Below are positions 22,635 to 33,167 of a DNA stretch of 64,000 nucleotides, piece after piece. Within the stretch, counting starts at the first letter, position 1. The number at the start of each line of letters is the position of its first letter. The position numbers and the translations under genes were made by a program. Under the pieces are notes generated by a model. The model saw only the letters and a list, made by a program, of their open reading frames with translations. It made no database searches and was not told the DNA's origin. This DNA comes from Ahaetulla prasina (taxonomy: Eukaryota; Chordata; Lepidosauria; Squamata; Colubridae), in NCBI RefSeq assembly GCF_028640845.1, contig NC_080546.1, forward strand, positions 74,961,551-75,025,550, read 5' to 3'.

Positions 22635-22915
22635 CAGTGATGAAATCCAATTTTTTTTTACTACTGGTTCTGTGGGTGTCGCATGGCTTGGTGAGCATGG
22701 CAGGGGAAGGATACGGCAAAATCTCCATTCCCATCCCACTCCAGGAGAAGAATACTGCAAAATCTCCATTCCCACCCCACTCTGGGGCCAGCCAGAGGTG
22801 GTATTTGCCGATTCTCTGAGCCAATCAAAATTTCCACTATAGGTTCTCCAAACTGCTCAAAATTTCCGCTACCGGTTCTGCAGAACCTGTCGGAACCTGC
22901 TGGATTTCAGCCCGG
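22635..22915 (+). mobile_element. hAT-like MITE inserted in CR1
   Basis: Starts CAGTGATGAAATCC and ends GGATTTCAGCCCG. Perfect 8-bp duplications TTTCCTAC lie at 22627-22634 and 22916-22923. Family motifs 'tactggttctgtgggtg' and 'ggttctgcagaacctg' are present. Confidence 0.9.
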
Positions 22916-23030
22916 TTTCCTACATACATTAGTTAACTCATTAACAGAAAGCAAAGAGGCGTCATAGCTTGGAATCTTTGGTGTGCAGAAAGAGGGTGGG
23001 GGCAGACCCTCCCCCCAGCAATTCATAACC

Positions 23031-23580
23031 TACATTTAATATTTATGCCGATAAGTGATTGATTAATATCAGGCCCAAGGAACAAAAAAGATATGAGTTA
23101 TTTCAAAGTAGTTTTTTTATTGCTGTTGTCTACAATCTTATCAGACTAAAACATTTAGTGAATGAATTGAACATCAGATACCACCCTGCCAATAATCAAT
23201 GATCAATTTGAAAGTTTTGCACTAATGAGCTGAACAAAGCAACAGTTGCCTAAAACTTTTTTTTTAACATTTTCAAGTCTTCTTTATAAGAGTGAGTGTA
23301 GAAATTTATATATTTGCAACAAAATTAGATTGTGGAATGCATTACATACATAGATACTTAGATACAGATTCAGCATGCATAAAAATACAGACCAAGGGAA
23401 AAACACTACAAGCATGTATGCAGGCATATATTCCCTAAATTGAGATATTCAGAAGTCTACAGCATCTGATATTCTGTCTTTTCTGAAGTAGCCATTCTCA
23501 GTGTAGACTCAGAAGATAAAAGTATATGTTTGATATATTTAGTTTGTTTCAACCAGAAGTTGAAACATACTAAATATATT
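23031..23580. other. AT-rich low-copy DNA
   Basis: No gene or repeat recognised. Confidence 0.45.
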
Positions 23581-23801
23581 CAGCAGGTTCTGACCAGTTC
23601 TGGAGAACCAGTAGCGGAAATTTTGAGTAGTTTGGAGAACCGGTAAATACCACCTCGCCCCCATCTATTCTCAGCCTCCCAAGTCCCAGCTGATTGGAAG
23701 GGAAGGGAGATTTTACAGTATCCTTCCCCTGCCACGCCCACCAAGGCCCCGCCACCAAGCCATGCCACACCCACAGTAAAAAATTTTGAATCCCACCACT
23801 G
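23581..23801 (-). mobile_element. hAT-like MITE
   Basis: Minus-strand copy of the 22635 family ('agcaggttctgaccagttc' at the left, 'gaatcccaccactg' at the right). Target duplication not clear. Confidence 0.75.
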
Positions 23802-24281
23802 GTTTAAACTCTTTATTCTCACAGGATTCAGTTAAATTTAAATTTAGGAGGTTTCTGAAGTGGAATGAAAATATAAAAGGGAGTGTTATTTCAGAAGCTA
23901 AACTGGCCTAAGCTTTAGCACACTGGCCTTTATGTGATGGGAAATTAATACAGCTGCAATGTTGGAAATTGTCTATACAGCAAACAATTATTTCTATCAT
24001 TACAAAGAGCACTGTTCTCTTCTTTCTAAATTGTGCTAGTTTATCACCAATTTGTATCCTATTGTCTTGGAGGCAGGTGCTAGGAAGTGGCTGTTCTTTA
24101 TAAATTTATAAAGCCATTTTTTCCTCTGTTCTTCTCTAATTTCTCCACTTCTTATTTCTAGCATGCAGTCTAATTCTAACTTGGTTAGGGGATCATTATG
24201 GGCAAGATTGCAGAACGCGTGTTTTATTCTAATAGGATTGTTCTATAAATGTGAATCTTTGAAACATTGGCATAAAGCAGA
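23802..24281. other. Low-copy DNA
   Basis: Nothing recognised. Confidence 0.5.
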
Positions 24282-24289
24282 GTGTAAAT

Positions 24290-24668
24290 CAGTGGTGGGA
24301 TTCAGCCAGTTCTCACCTATTCGGGAGAACCGGTTGTTAACTTTCTAAGCAGTTTGGAGAACCGGTTGTTGGAAGAAATCTTATTTTGTTGTTGTTGTTG
24401 TTTTTCATTTTACAGGGCTAATCCTGTAAGGAGGGCAGGAAGGGAATATTCTGGTAGTGTTTCTAGCCTAATCTTTATTGCCCTGCTTACAGAAACTGCC
24501 TCTCGGGTTAACTCTTAGTACATTGTAACAGCTAAGGCAAAGCGCCTATCGACATGAATGACATTGAGTTGGCCACACCCACACAGTCACATAATCACCA
24601 AGCCATGCCTACCCAGCTGGTCATTAGGGCAAAGAACTGGTTGTTAAATTATTTGAATCCCATCACTG
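24290..24668. mobile_element. hAT-like element with perfect target duplication
   Basis: CAGTGGTGGGATTCAGCC ... TGAATCCCATCACTG. Perfect 8-bp duplications GTGTAAAT lie at 24282-24289 and 24669-24676. Confidence 0.9.
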
Positions 24669-24676
24669 GTGTAAAT

Positions 24677-25229
24677 CTGACAGAACGGCTGACTGAAGGA
24701 AAAGAAAATCACATTCTGTAACACCACTATAGGCAATAAATTTATTGCAGCCAAGGCAGCATACATTTGTACTAGATGTTACACAATAACAAAAAGTGAA
24801 CCCAGCTGTTCTTGGTTTTTTTTACAAAAAAGTCCAGATAAAGATTAGTTTTATAAAATGTTACATAAATCATGCATTGTAATTATTTACATAAAAGCAG
24901 ATGTACAGTTTTTCAACCAGTATCATGATCTCAAAAATGAAAGAATGACTTTCTTTTTCAAAATTAACCTCTTCCATATTCAAGACAGCTAGAATTTAAA
25001 TAACTGCTTCCGGGACTGGCTTAACATAGTCTGTAAGCAGTGTGCAAAAAGACATGAAATGATGATACTCATAGTCTGTAGAAAAACTTTTAGAGTAAGG
25101 GCCTATGATTTTGCAGAAGCTTAAAGTTCTCAGGTAACAAGTAAAAACTGGATTTCTTTGGCTTTCTTTGCTTTAAGTATATCCAAGTTACACTGATGTT
25201 ATTTATTGATTTTATTTAAAAGAGGCACA
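24677..25229. other. AT-rich low-copy DNA
   Basis: No gene. An AATAAA lies near 24733. No coding frame supports calling a 3'UTR. Confidence 0.4.
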
Positions 25230-26075
25230 AAATCACCCTTCAGCAAGCTTCCAGAACATTTTTTAAACAAGATTTGCTCTAGCTGCCAATCTACTACACT
25301 ATGACCTTGTAGGCGACCCTCACTCTGTCAAGGACCTTGGAGTCCTTATTTCTAAAGATCTAAGTGCCAGAACCCACTGAAACAACATTGCCAAAAAGGC
25401 ACTAAGAATTGTTAACCTAATCTTGTGGAGCTTCTTCTCTGGTAATATTGTACTACTAACTAGAACATACAAAACATTTGCTAGACCAAGTCTCAAATAC
25501 AGCTCATCTGTCTGGAACCCGCGCTGTATTTCGGACATTAATACAATTGAGAGAGTCCAGAGTTATTTCACGAGAAGAGTCCTCCACTCCTCTGCTTGCA
25601 ACAGAATACCTTATGCCACCAGGCTTGAAATTTTGGCCTAGACAACTTAGAACTACGTCGCCTTCGGTTTGACCTAAGCATAGTACATACAATTATCTGC
25701 TACAACATCCTACCTGTCAATGACTACTTCGGCTTCAACCACAACGATACACTAGCACACAATAGATACAAACTTAAGGTAAACTGCTCCAAACTTGATT
25801 GCAGAAAATACAACTTCAGCAATAGAGTGGTCAAAGCCTAGAATGCACTACCTGACTCTGTGGTTTCTTCCCCAAACCCCCAAAACTTTAACCTTAGACT
25901 GTCTACTGTTGACTTCACCCCATTCCTAAGAGGTCTGTAAGGGGCGTGCATAAGTGTACCAACTTGCCTACCATCCCTGTCTTGATGTTTTCTTTTTATT
26001 TGTATCCATTTTATGTATTCATAATCATGTTTTATCTGTTATCTTATATATCCCTGACAAATAAATAAAATAAAA
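25230..26075 (+). mobile_element. CR1/Rex-like LINE (family X), 5'-truncated
   Basis: Plus-strand reverse transcriptase C-terminus: SVKDLGVLISKDLS (25325-25367, as read), TRTYKTFARPSLKYSSSVW, INTIERVQSYFTRRVLHSS, then WNALPDSVV-type and FLRGL endings. The terminal stop is near 25940, with a 3'UTR and an (AAAT) tail at about 26060. Frameshifts and stops interrupt it. Confidence 0.8.
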
Positions 26076-26537
26076 ATAAATAAATACTACTGAGTCAGGC
26101 TCAGGTATTGGTACTAATATGTAAAGCCTGAAATGCTTTAAAGCCAAATTACCTGTCTCCTATGTCCTGTTTCCATACTGTGCCTTAGAAAATTGTTACT
26201 TGGTCCCTAGATTGGAGCAAGACACCTTTCTGTAGTGGCTCCTATCTAGTGGCATGACCTGGTCTCTGAGATAAACCAGATCTCAAAGCTGGCCTCTTTT
26301 AAGCATTGTTGAAAGACATGTTGCAGTGGTTTGAAAAGAACAAAAGGTTGACTGGTTCTCAATTCCCCACAGCTGTAAAACATAAAACTCATGTGAGGAT
26401 GCAGAAAAAGGGATGAGTCTCTAAAGTCTCACGCCACAAGGAGTAGTTCTTCTGCATTCCCTTCCCCCACCCCCCCACTGCTTCTTGTTCAATTTGGGAT
26501 AGCAAATTCCTTAGAGATTTTTATTCTCAAAGGAAAA
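26076..26537. other. Low-copy DNA
   Basis: Nothing recognised. A short C-run lies at about 26465-26480. Confidence 0.45.
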
Positions 26538-27306
26538 TGTTAGATCGGGAAATGGAAGAGGTGGGCACCGTTCTTCAGTAGCAACAGCTCTTTATTAGTA
26601 GACCAGTACAACCCAACAACAGGCTCGTCTGATGGCTTGCCCTTTTATAGGGAGCTGTCCTGTCCCACTCCTCCGCTGACGGCTGGGTCAAGGAAATCCG
26701 AATCAGGCGTGCCTCTGCAGCTCTGCCAAAGTCCTAGCAAAGTCCTCAGGGCAGGCAGGAGACCAGAAAGTGACTTCAGCAAGATATGTTTAGACTTTGC
26801 CTGACTCAGAGAATGCCAGAAAGCAGATCCTTTATATAGTCCATGGGGTGTGGCTCCATGACTCAGCACTTATCCAGGCCTGCCCCTCCCTTCCTTCTGT
26901 TGCCTCCGCCTGTCAAGTCTTCTGACGCGAGGGTCACTCCAGTCGGCAGCTGTTGGTAATTGACCTCCCTCAGAAACTAGACCCCTTACACAGCATGTGA
27001 GCTGTGGAGGAGGGGGAGGGGTCTAGTTGCTCCGTTTGCCTGGGCATGGAGCCAGAGCTGGGGGCTGGAGGTATTTCTTCCTCTTCAGCCTGTCTGGGCA
27101 TGGAGCCAGGGCTGGGGCTGGGAGGCATACTAGAACATTTCTCCGTGTTCGGAAGCAGATAAGAAGACCCCGGCTGAGGTGAGATTGGACGAGACACAAC
27201 AGGAGCTGCCAGACAGCCTAACCAATGAGCTCTCAGTATTTTCCCGCCGGTTTTTTGGCGGACCTGAGTGAAGCCTACAGCTCACTCCTTTTTTTGGTAT
27301 GTAACA
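26538..27306 (-). mobile_element. LTR-like sequence hosting a nested solo LTR
   Basis: Ends TGTTAG (26538) and GTAACA (27306) form TGTTA/TAACA inverted termini. On the minus strand a 'cctataaaaggg' TATA-like motif and an 'aataaagagctgttgc' polyadenylation-like motif sit in LTR order. About 218 bp remain after subtracting the nested LTR. No convincing target duplication was found, so the outer boundaries are tentative. Confidence 0.45.
26656..27201 (-). mobile_element. Solo LTR, family A, nested
   Basis: TGTCCTGTCC at the left and CGAGACACAACA at the right. Perfect 5-bp duplications GGAGC lie at 26651-26655 and 27202-27206. The U3 frame is interrupted near 26970-27000 by a local inversion-like change, but DWSDPRVRRLDRRRQQK is still encoded beyond it. 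Confidence 0.9.
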
Positions 27307-27675
27307 GGGAAGACATTTTGGAGAATTTCTTTTAGGAGTAATGTGGTATTTTTTTGCATCTATTTGGTTTCAAAGGAACCAAGGGATGGGTGTGTAACAT
27401 GGAAGGAATACTTTATGGTGAAAGTTCTACTGCAGTTGCTAAAGAGGGGTTGCCCTTGATAAAACATTGCACTAATTCCCCCCCCTTTTTTTTCCTTGAA
27501 GAAACTCGAAGAAATCCTCCACCCAATCTTCCTTCTCACAAATTTCCTGTAGCATTTTGAAAAGCTATTTGTATCCTGCTCAAAAATTGAAAAGAGCAAG
27601 ATAGAAGAATGTCAAACTTACAGTAGCTGGGACTTTAGATAAAACAGAAATTGATGCCTTGGGGGGAAATGACTT
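27307..27675. other. Low-copy DNA
   Basis: No gene recognised. Confidence 0.5.
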
Positions 27676-27815
27676 AAGCAGACAGAGACACTGAGCTTGT
27701 CAATCAGAAAGGTTGGCAGTTCGGTGGTTCAAATCCATAGTACAGATCTCCTGCATGAGCCGGGGGTGGGACTAGATGACCTCCAAGGTCCCTTCCAACT
27801 CTGTTACTGTTATAG
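27676..27815 (+). mobile_element. SINE with Sauria-like tRNA head and CR1-like tail
   Basis: The head 'acactgagcttgtcaatca' and box B 'ggttcaaatcc' (27726-27736) match the Sauria SINE head. The 3' part 'gggactagatgacctccaag' / 'gtcccttccaactctgttac' is the CR1 3' end. The length (about 140 bp) and sharp junction suggest a compact chimeric SINE. Confidence 0.75.
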
Positions 27816-28241
27816 ATTATTACCCCATGATATGTTGGGACTCCAAGTATAATGTTAAAGACTGGCTTCAGCGGAGTCTTAGAAAATTCTGAAGGAAGAA
27901 ATAAGAAAGAAATCCCTCACAACACAGACAAGGTGGGACATAGTACTGCCCACCTTGCAACGTTTGGTAAGCCACTGTGAGATCTTTGTTAATAGAAATT
28001 ATGTGAAAAATGTGCTACAGACATGCATACACATATACCAGTCTGCAAAGAGTAATACTTACATCTTTTGAACTTTCAGAATCGTTTACCAGAGGAACTA
28101 CTATCCACATGAGAGATAGTTGTGAATACGTATTGTTTGGGAAGGTAAAATATGGTCATTAAACTTCTTTCTAAAGGCAAATTTCAATGGGGAATTATTT
28201 TGGTGTGTGTGTGTGTGGGGGTGTTTCACGTCTTTAATTTT
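27816..28241. other. Low-copy DNA with short GT repeat
   Basis: A (GT)n run at about 28202-28217. Otherwise nothing recognised. Confidence 0.5.
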
Positions 28242-28246
28242 GTCCC

Positions 28247-28793
28247 TGTTCTGACCTAGGTTTCCTAGGAGGCAGGAATTGATCCCAGCAAAACCTCTTT
28301 TATTTACACGACTGTGAATTACGTTCATTCACAGTCAGCAAGGCTTGGCCAAACAGTTTTTCAAAGGAATATTTCTCAACACACCTTACCTCATTTGGCA
28401 AGCTGCCACGTAACTTGTTTCCAAGGTCAAACTTGGCACAGAGTTTCTCAGAGTCACGGAACGAACGAATTGTTTCCTGCGAAAGCCCCCTCCCTGTTCG
28501 CTCCTCTTTTGTTTCCTATGGGAGGGGCCAATCACCTCCAAGGTGTGGCTTTACTCCCGAGTTGACCCTGCTTTCTGAGTTGTTCTTGTCTTCTGGCAGC
28601 TGTGTGCATGTGCACACTGGGAACAGGCTCCAGCTGTTCCTCTGCCTCGCTGCTGTCTATCTCCCTCTCTGCCTCTGATACAGAGCCCTCGTCCGAGTTT
28701 TCCCCAGCCCCCAGGACTGGCCCAAGTTCCTCCCCAACCTGTTCACTGTCTGACTCTGCTGCCAGTTCTGCTGGCTGCCAGCGGGCCACAACA
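28247..28793 (-). mobile_element. Solo LTR, family B
   Basis: Left end TGTTCTGACC, right end GGCCACAACA. Perfect 5-bp duplications GTCCC lie at 28242-28246 and 28794-28798. On the minus strand it starts TGTTGTGGCCC and carries an AATAAA followed by 'gaggttttgctggg'. An open frame from base 2 (VVARWQPAELAAESDSEQV) runs to a stop near 28532. No internal region. Confidence 0.9.
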
Positions 28794-28798
28794 GTCCC

Positions 28799-29446
28799 AA
28801 TCTCCTTTGGTGCTTTTGCTATTCAAATTTCTACTCACTACCCATCCATTCCCACCTTCTCTCCTTTTCTTACAGAAATACAAACCAGGGTAGGTCATAA
28901 ATCACAATTGGATCAGTGAATCTTAGATGTGTTTAATCTGGAGCGATACAAGAGACAGAGATGAGAAGCCTGGTGGATCAATGGAGTAGCAACTGTCTGA
29001 CTTGGACATGAAGACCAAACAGCCAAATCAGTCATGGGGCTTGAAGAGTCAATCACAGCCAGTTTATTGACATAAATCTATTTCCGCCATCCTGAGAATT
29101 CCTCCACCAGGAAAAGAAAATCCTAATCATGCTTTTCTTTTCCTTCTTCTACAAGGAAATGAAAAGTCACAACTTCCAGCACATGTGTCTCAATCAGATA
29201 CCAGCTACATGCTGGAGATTGTTTAAGGACAATCTGTGCAGCCAATAGAACCAAACAGAGTTTCTGGAGAAACTGGCCCTTCAGCCAGTTCAGCTTCCAC
29301 CTTCGCTCTTCAGATAGCCATTGCTTTTTCTCTTCCAATGCATTTCAAATTCATTCAAAAGCTTATCAGGAAGCATAATTTTTTTAGATGCCATCTAATT
29401 GTTCTAATTGTACTGTTGTCGATTGCAGCTTATTATAATTATAATA
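28799..29446. other. Low-copy DNA
   Basis: Nothing recognised beyond chance frames. Confidence 0.45.
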
Positions 29447-29482
29447 ATTATGCATTTATAATTATAATTATAATTATAATTA

Positions 29483-29550
<68 letters not shown>
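29447..29550. repeat. (TAATTA)n then (AT)n microsatellite
   Basis: About 40 bp of ATAATT units pass into about 60 bp of pure AT dinucleotide, ending exactly where the Penelope-like 3' end begins. Confidence 0.95.
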
Positions 29551-29552
<2 letters not shown>

Positions 29553-29879
29553 TCTTTGGTTGTTCGGGTTCTCTCCCGTGTAAAATTGGAAGTGTCTTGG
29601 CGACGTTTCGACGAAGTCTCATTCGTCATCTTCAGGCTTCAGCTTCGTGCTTCTGGGAGCAATGTGTGATTGCAGCAGTTTCTTCCTTTTTAACTGCTAG
29701 TGGGGGTTTGAACTGATTGGGTGGGAGCTTGGCTGTGCTCTGATTGGATGGGGTTTTCTTGTGCTCTGATTGGCTGGGGGTGTGTCCTGTGTTGGTGGGG
29801 GCTTGGTTGTGCTCAGATTAGTCTGAGTTGCAGGGGGATTTGAGCTGGTGAGTTGCATTGCTGTTGTTTGGCTTTGTGC

Positions 29880-30140
29880 TCATGGTTGTGCTACATCTTC
29901 ATAGTGGGTGTCAGTCTGCTGCATGTATGGATTGGAGGGGTTTGAAATGGCTAATGTTGCAGCTGCAGTCTGGCTTCTGGTCCTTGGTCGTGCTTCATGA
30001 TCAGTGTGGGTTTGGGTCTGCTTTCTGGGTGGATGTGTGGTGATGACATCCTGTGTGGACCTCGTGAGTGTGGGTCTGGTGTCATTCCTTGTGTTAGGGA
30101 CTCTTTTGTCAATAAGGGCGGGTTTCCAAATGGCTGGTAG
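29880..30140 (-). pseudogene. C-terminal end of a Penelope-like protein
   Basis: The minus-strand frame reads KPALIDKRVPNTRNDTRP, then DHEARPRTRSQTAAATLAI, and ends DVAQP before a stop. Low-complexity Thr/Arg-rich C-termini of this kind follow the GIY-YIG domain in Penelope-like proteins; that domain is not present here. The upstream end is lost in a (GTAT)n repeat. Family assignment rests on the terminal repeats and is moderate. Confidence 0.5.
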
Positions 30141-30151
30141 GTGGGAGGTAC

Positions 30152-30212
30152 ATGTATGTATGTATGTATGTATGTATGTATGTATGTATATGTATATATG
30201 TATGTATGTAGG
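30152..30212. repeat. (GTAT)n microsatellite
   Basis: Tandem GTAT units with a few GTATAT interruptions. Confidence 0.9.
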
Positions 30213-30245
30213 TCTTGGCATTTTCAGGTCTTTTCCCGTGTAAGG

Positions 30246-30710
30246 TTGATATATATATGCATTATAATTAAATAATTATGCATAATTAATAATAATTATA
30301 AGCATATTACATTATTGATTGCATGAGTTCCGTTGGTTCCGTTTTTCTGTTTTAAAGCACAAAATAGTTTAAGGACCAGATTTTCTGAGGATTGTTGCCC
30401 ATGTTGATGAATCTGTGGGATGAAGATTCTCTTTCAAAGTATCTTGAAAAGACTAATTTTTAGAACAATTTGAAAGAAGAGTCCGAGTGGCATTAAAGAA
30501 CATTTTTCTTTCTTCTGCATATTTTCGAGTAAAATTAATGGTGGGAGATTCAGGAGATATTTCAATCTATTGCTTCCTATATACATATTTAAACTATGAA
30601 ATTTAGTATTTAGCATTTATAAGTTGGACAATTTGAAAATATATTTCATGATTCACAGTAAAAATATATAAAATTACTACTACCCACAATGGTTTTCTGT
30701 TATGTCTATA
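30246..30710. other. AT-rich low-copy DNA
   Basis: Nothing recognised. Confidence 0.5.
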
Positions 30711-31058
30711 TCAGCAGTGGCTAAGACACTGAGCTTATCGATCAGCAGTTCAGCGGTTCGAATTCCTAGTGCTGCATACCAGGGTGAGCTGCCGTTACTT
30801 GTCCCAGCTTCTGCCAACCTAGCAGTTCGAAAGCTTGTAAAAAATGCAAGTAGAAAAATAGGGACAACCTTTGATGGGAAGGTAACAGCATTCCGTGTGC
30901 CTTTGGGATTTGGTCATGCCGGCCTCATGACCACGGAGATGTCTTCGGACAGCGCTGGCTTGTCGGCTTTGAAACGGAATTGAGCACTGCCCCCTAGAGT
31001 CAGGAACAACTAGCACATATGTGCAAGGGGAACCTTTACTTTTACTTTTACCTTTACT
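30711..31058 (+). mobile_element. Sauria-type SINE, full length
   Basis: Box A region 'tggctaagacactgagc', box B 'ggttcgaattcc' (30755-30766), full body, and a 3' end 'ggggaacctttac' followed by TTTTAC repeats. Most complete of the five copies. Confidence 0.9.
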
Positions 31059-31261
31059 CATATTCAACTGGTAGAGAATACAATTCAGAGAGTGTTATTG
31101 TACTCATATCCTGCTAACATGTGCACTTTATTGGCTATTATAGGGGCATATTTATTGGTATGTTATAGTATGCAGACTCTAAATACATCCTGATTTCACC
31201 TGGCTTTTTTCCGAGTTTCTTATTTTAAAGGATTGGCATTTTAACAGCTGCTTTTAATTTT

Positions 31262-31500
31262 TTTTTTTGCATTTATATCCCGCCCTTCTCCGAAGACTCA
31301 GGGCAGCTTACACTATGTTAGCAATAGCCTTCGTTCTATTTGTATATTTATATACAAAGTCAACTTATTGCCCCCAACAATCTGGGTCCTCGTTTTACCT
31401 ACCTTATAAAGGATGGAAGGCTGAGTCAACCTTGGGCCTGGTGGGACTAGAACCTGCAGTAATTGCAGGCAGCTGCTGTTAATAACAGACTGCATTAGCA
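31262..31500 (-). mobile_element. tRNA SINE with L2-like tail, head truncated
   Basis: Minus-strand copy of the 8635-8898 element; box-B region 'ggttctagtcccacc' remains and box A is lost. The 3' end at the left is 'atatcccgcccttctcc'. Confidence 0.85.
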
Positions 31501-32301
31501 TTTATTTAAATTTAATAATTTAAAATTAATTATTTTAAATTAATTTATTGAATCTAATAGTCAATATGAATTATACAATAACATTACAATATATGTTTAT
31601 TTCAACAGACATGGAAGAACTTACTTGAAAACATTGGAATATAGTGATAACATATATTGAAATATATTCTGCCTTTTCTGATTTTTCTGATGTGCAGTTC
31701 AAATACTGCTGAAAATTGTAAGATAAGGCATTGGAAGGTAAGTCAGAAGGAATAATTAGGATTTTAAAAAATTCAGAGACAGCTGTATATTGGAGAGTAG
31801 ACGGGTATTAGAGGTATCACTGGTCTCCTCACTTAATCTTTAAAAGATAAATATCCCCCCAAAGTTTACTTAATGTGGTGCAAAGTGAAAACCAAGATTA
31901 CAGCTAGATTTCCCGTTGAGTGTAACTGCAATGTAGAGTTTCCCTGACAAAGTTCTATGCAGTTTCTTCATATTTTATTGGTGTTTTTTTTTATTCACTC
32001 TAATTGTTCTAAAAGTAGACAAAATTAAACACTGCTGTCTGCGCCAGGATCCACTCTTATGTAAATACCATTTGTTGCATGAAATTTCAATCTGAAAAAT
32101 CACCAACTTGAACCTCAAAAAGAGCCTATTTACAATTGTTTCATAAACCACTGTGTCCTTGGATTCTGTAGTCTCTGTAGACGTTTAGAGAACAATGTGA
32201 AAATTACTTTATTGAGCTTGATTATAATGCATCTTTGGTACCATATTTGCACTGTATAATTTTTAAAGGATTCAGTCCTAAAACTACATATGATTTAAGC
32301 A
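31501..32301. other. AT-rich low-copy DNA
   Basis: No gene recognised. Confidence 0.5.
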
Positions 32302-32565
32302 AGGGTGCTGTTCAGCAGGTTCTGGAAAACCAGTAGCGGAAATTTTGAGTAGTTCGGAGAACCGGCAAATACCACCCTGGCTAGCCCCAGAGTGAGGTGG
32401 GAATGGAGATTTTGCAATATCCTTCCCCCAAGAGTGGGGAAGGAATGGAGATTTTGCAGCATCCTTCTCCTGCTATGCCCACCAAGCCATACCCTCCAAG
32501 CTGCACCACGCCCACCAAGCCACACCCACAGAATGGGTAGTAAAATAATTTGAGTTCTACCAATG
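32302..32565 (-). mobile_element. hAT-like MITE
   Basis: Minus-strand copy of the 22635/39978 family: 'agcaggttctggaaaacc' at the left and 'cccaccaagccacaccca' at the right. A 60-bp segment ('ggagattttgca') is duplicated inside it. Confidence 0.7.
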
Positions 32566-32601
32566 GATTTAAGTAATGTCCTATATGAACGAATGCATAT
32601 A

Positions 32602-32668
32602 TACGAGTCCCAGGATAATGTTGCAAGATCCAATCTGGGTTGGTCACTAAGACCAGAGCTTTTGGACT
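32602..32668 (+). repeat. Unassigned repeat shared with 48380-48440
   Basis: 'gagtcccaggataatgttgc' and 'aagatc.aatctgggt.ggtc' recur at 48380 onward. No family recognised. Confidence 0.6.
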
Positions 32669-32899
32669 CATAATTCTAATTGTTAACCTCCAAATATCAA
32701 TGGGGCGTCTTGAGGCAGACACAGAGTCTGTCCTGAAATCAGATGCTACTCAATGACCAGCTTAATGGATAAGGTAGTGAATACATGAATGAGAAATCAG
32801 TAAGAAGAAAAGTAGTGAAGAAGTGAGTGAAAACACAGACTTGGTGAGTGATCAGAAGAATGAAGAGACCAAGTGGCAAGGGGAACGAACATCCTATTA

Positions 32900-33167
32900 C
32901 TGTGTTTTCCCCAAAATAAGACCCTATCTTATATTTTTTTGAACCCCGAAATATGCGCTTGGCCTTATTTTCGGGGATGTCTTATTTTGGGGTGCGTAGA
33001 GCGAGACGGGGATCCTCTTGCCGTCTTACCTGATTTCCAGCTCTGTCTCCCTAACCCTAACCAGAGGAACTGGCAGGGACCGGCTGCGCATGCATTTAAA
33101 TATTTTTGGGGAGGGCTTATTTTGGGGGGGTATTTTCGGGGGAGGGCTTATTTTTGAGGAAACATGG
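32900..33167. mobile_element. MITE with TA target duplication (mariner-type)
   Basis: CTGTGTTTTCCCC at the left is answered by the reverse complement of TGAGGAAACATGG at the right, flanked by TA on both sides. Internal 'aaaataagacc' / 'gggcttatttt' arms are inverted. TA duplication suggests Tc1/mariner mobilisation. Confidence 0.75.

Larger units (their letters stand above)
20286..23030 (-). mobile_element. Long CR1 LINE copy, decayed
   Basis: Minus-strand CR1 with its 3' end at the left ('agggaacttggaggtcttg'). Pieces appear in the expected reverse order along the plus strand: C-terminal tail (20733-20220), reverse transcriptase (21372-21169), the region before it (22414-22082), and endonuclease (22625-22465). 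The frame continues beyond the MITE at 22635-22915 (VNELTNV before it, KHTTVVMGDFS after it). The right boundary is approximate. Confidence 0.85.
29551..30240 (-). mobile_element. Penelope-like element 3' portion
   Basis: The minus strand carries a coding tail (stop at about 29880) followed by a roughly 330-bp 3' region ending 'caaccaaagacct' next to (AT)n. The last 130 bp (29551-29690) match each arm of the palindrome at 41080-41376. A second end-like sequence 'ggtcttttcccgtgtaagg' lies at 30227-30245. Confidence 0.65.

Noticed and set aside
29449..29622. Open frames of Ile/Tyr repeats on both strands
   Set aside because: Translation of an (AT)n microsatellite.
30711..30790. Possible tRNA gene
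   Set aside because: Box A/B-like motifs are present, but no full cloverleaf; the sequence continues into the SINE body and recurs as a repeat.
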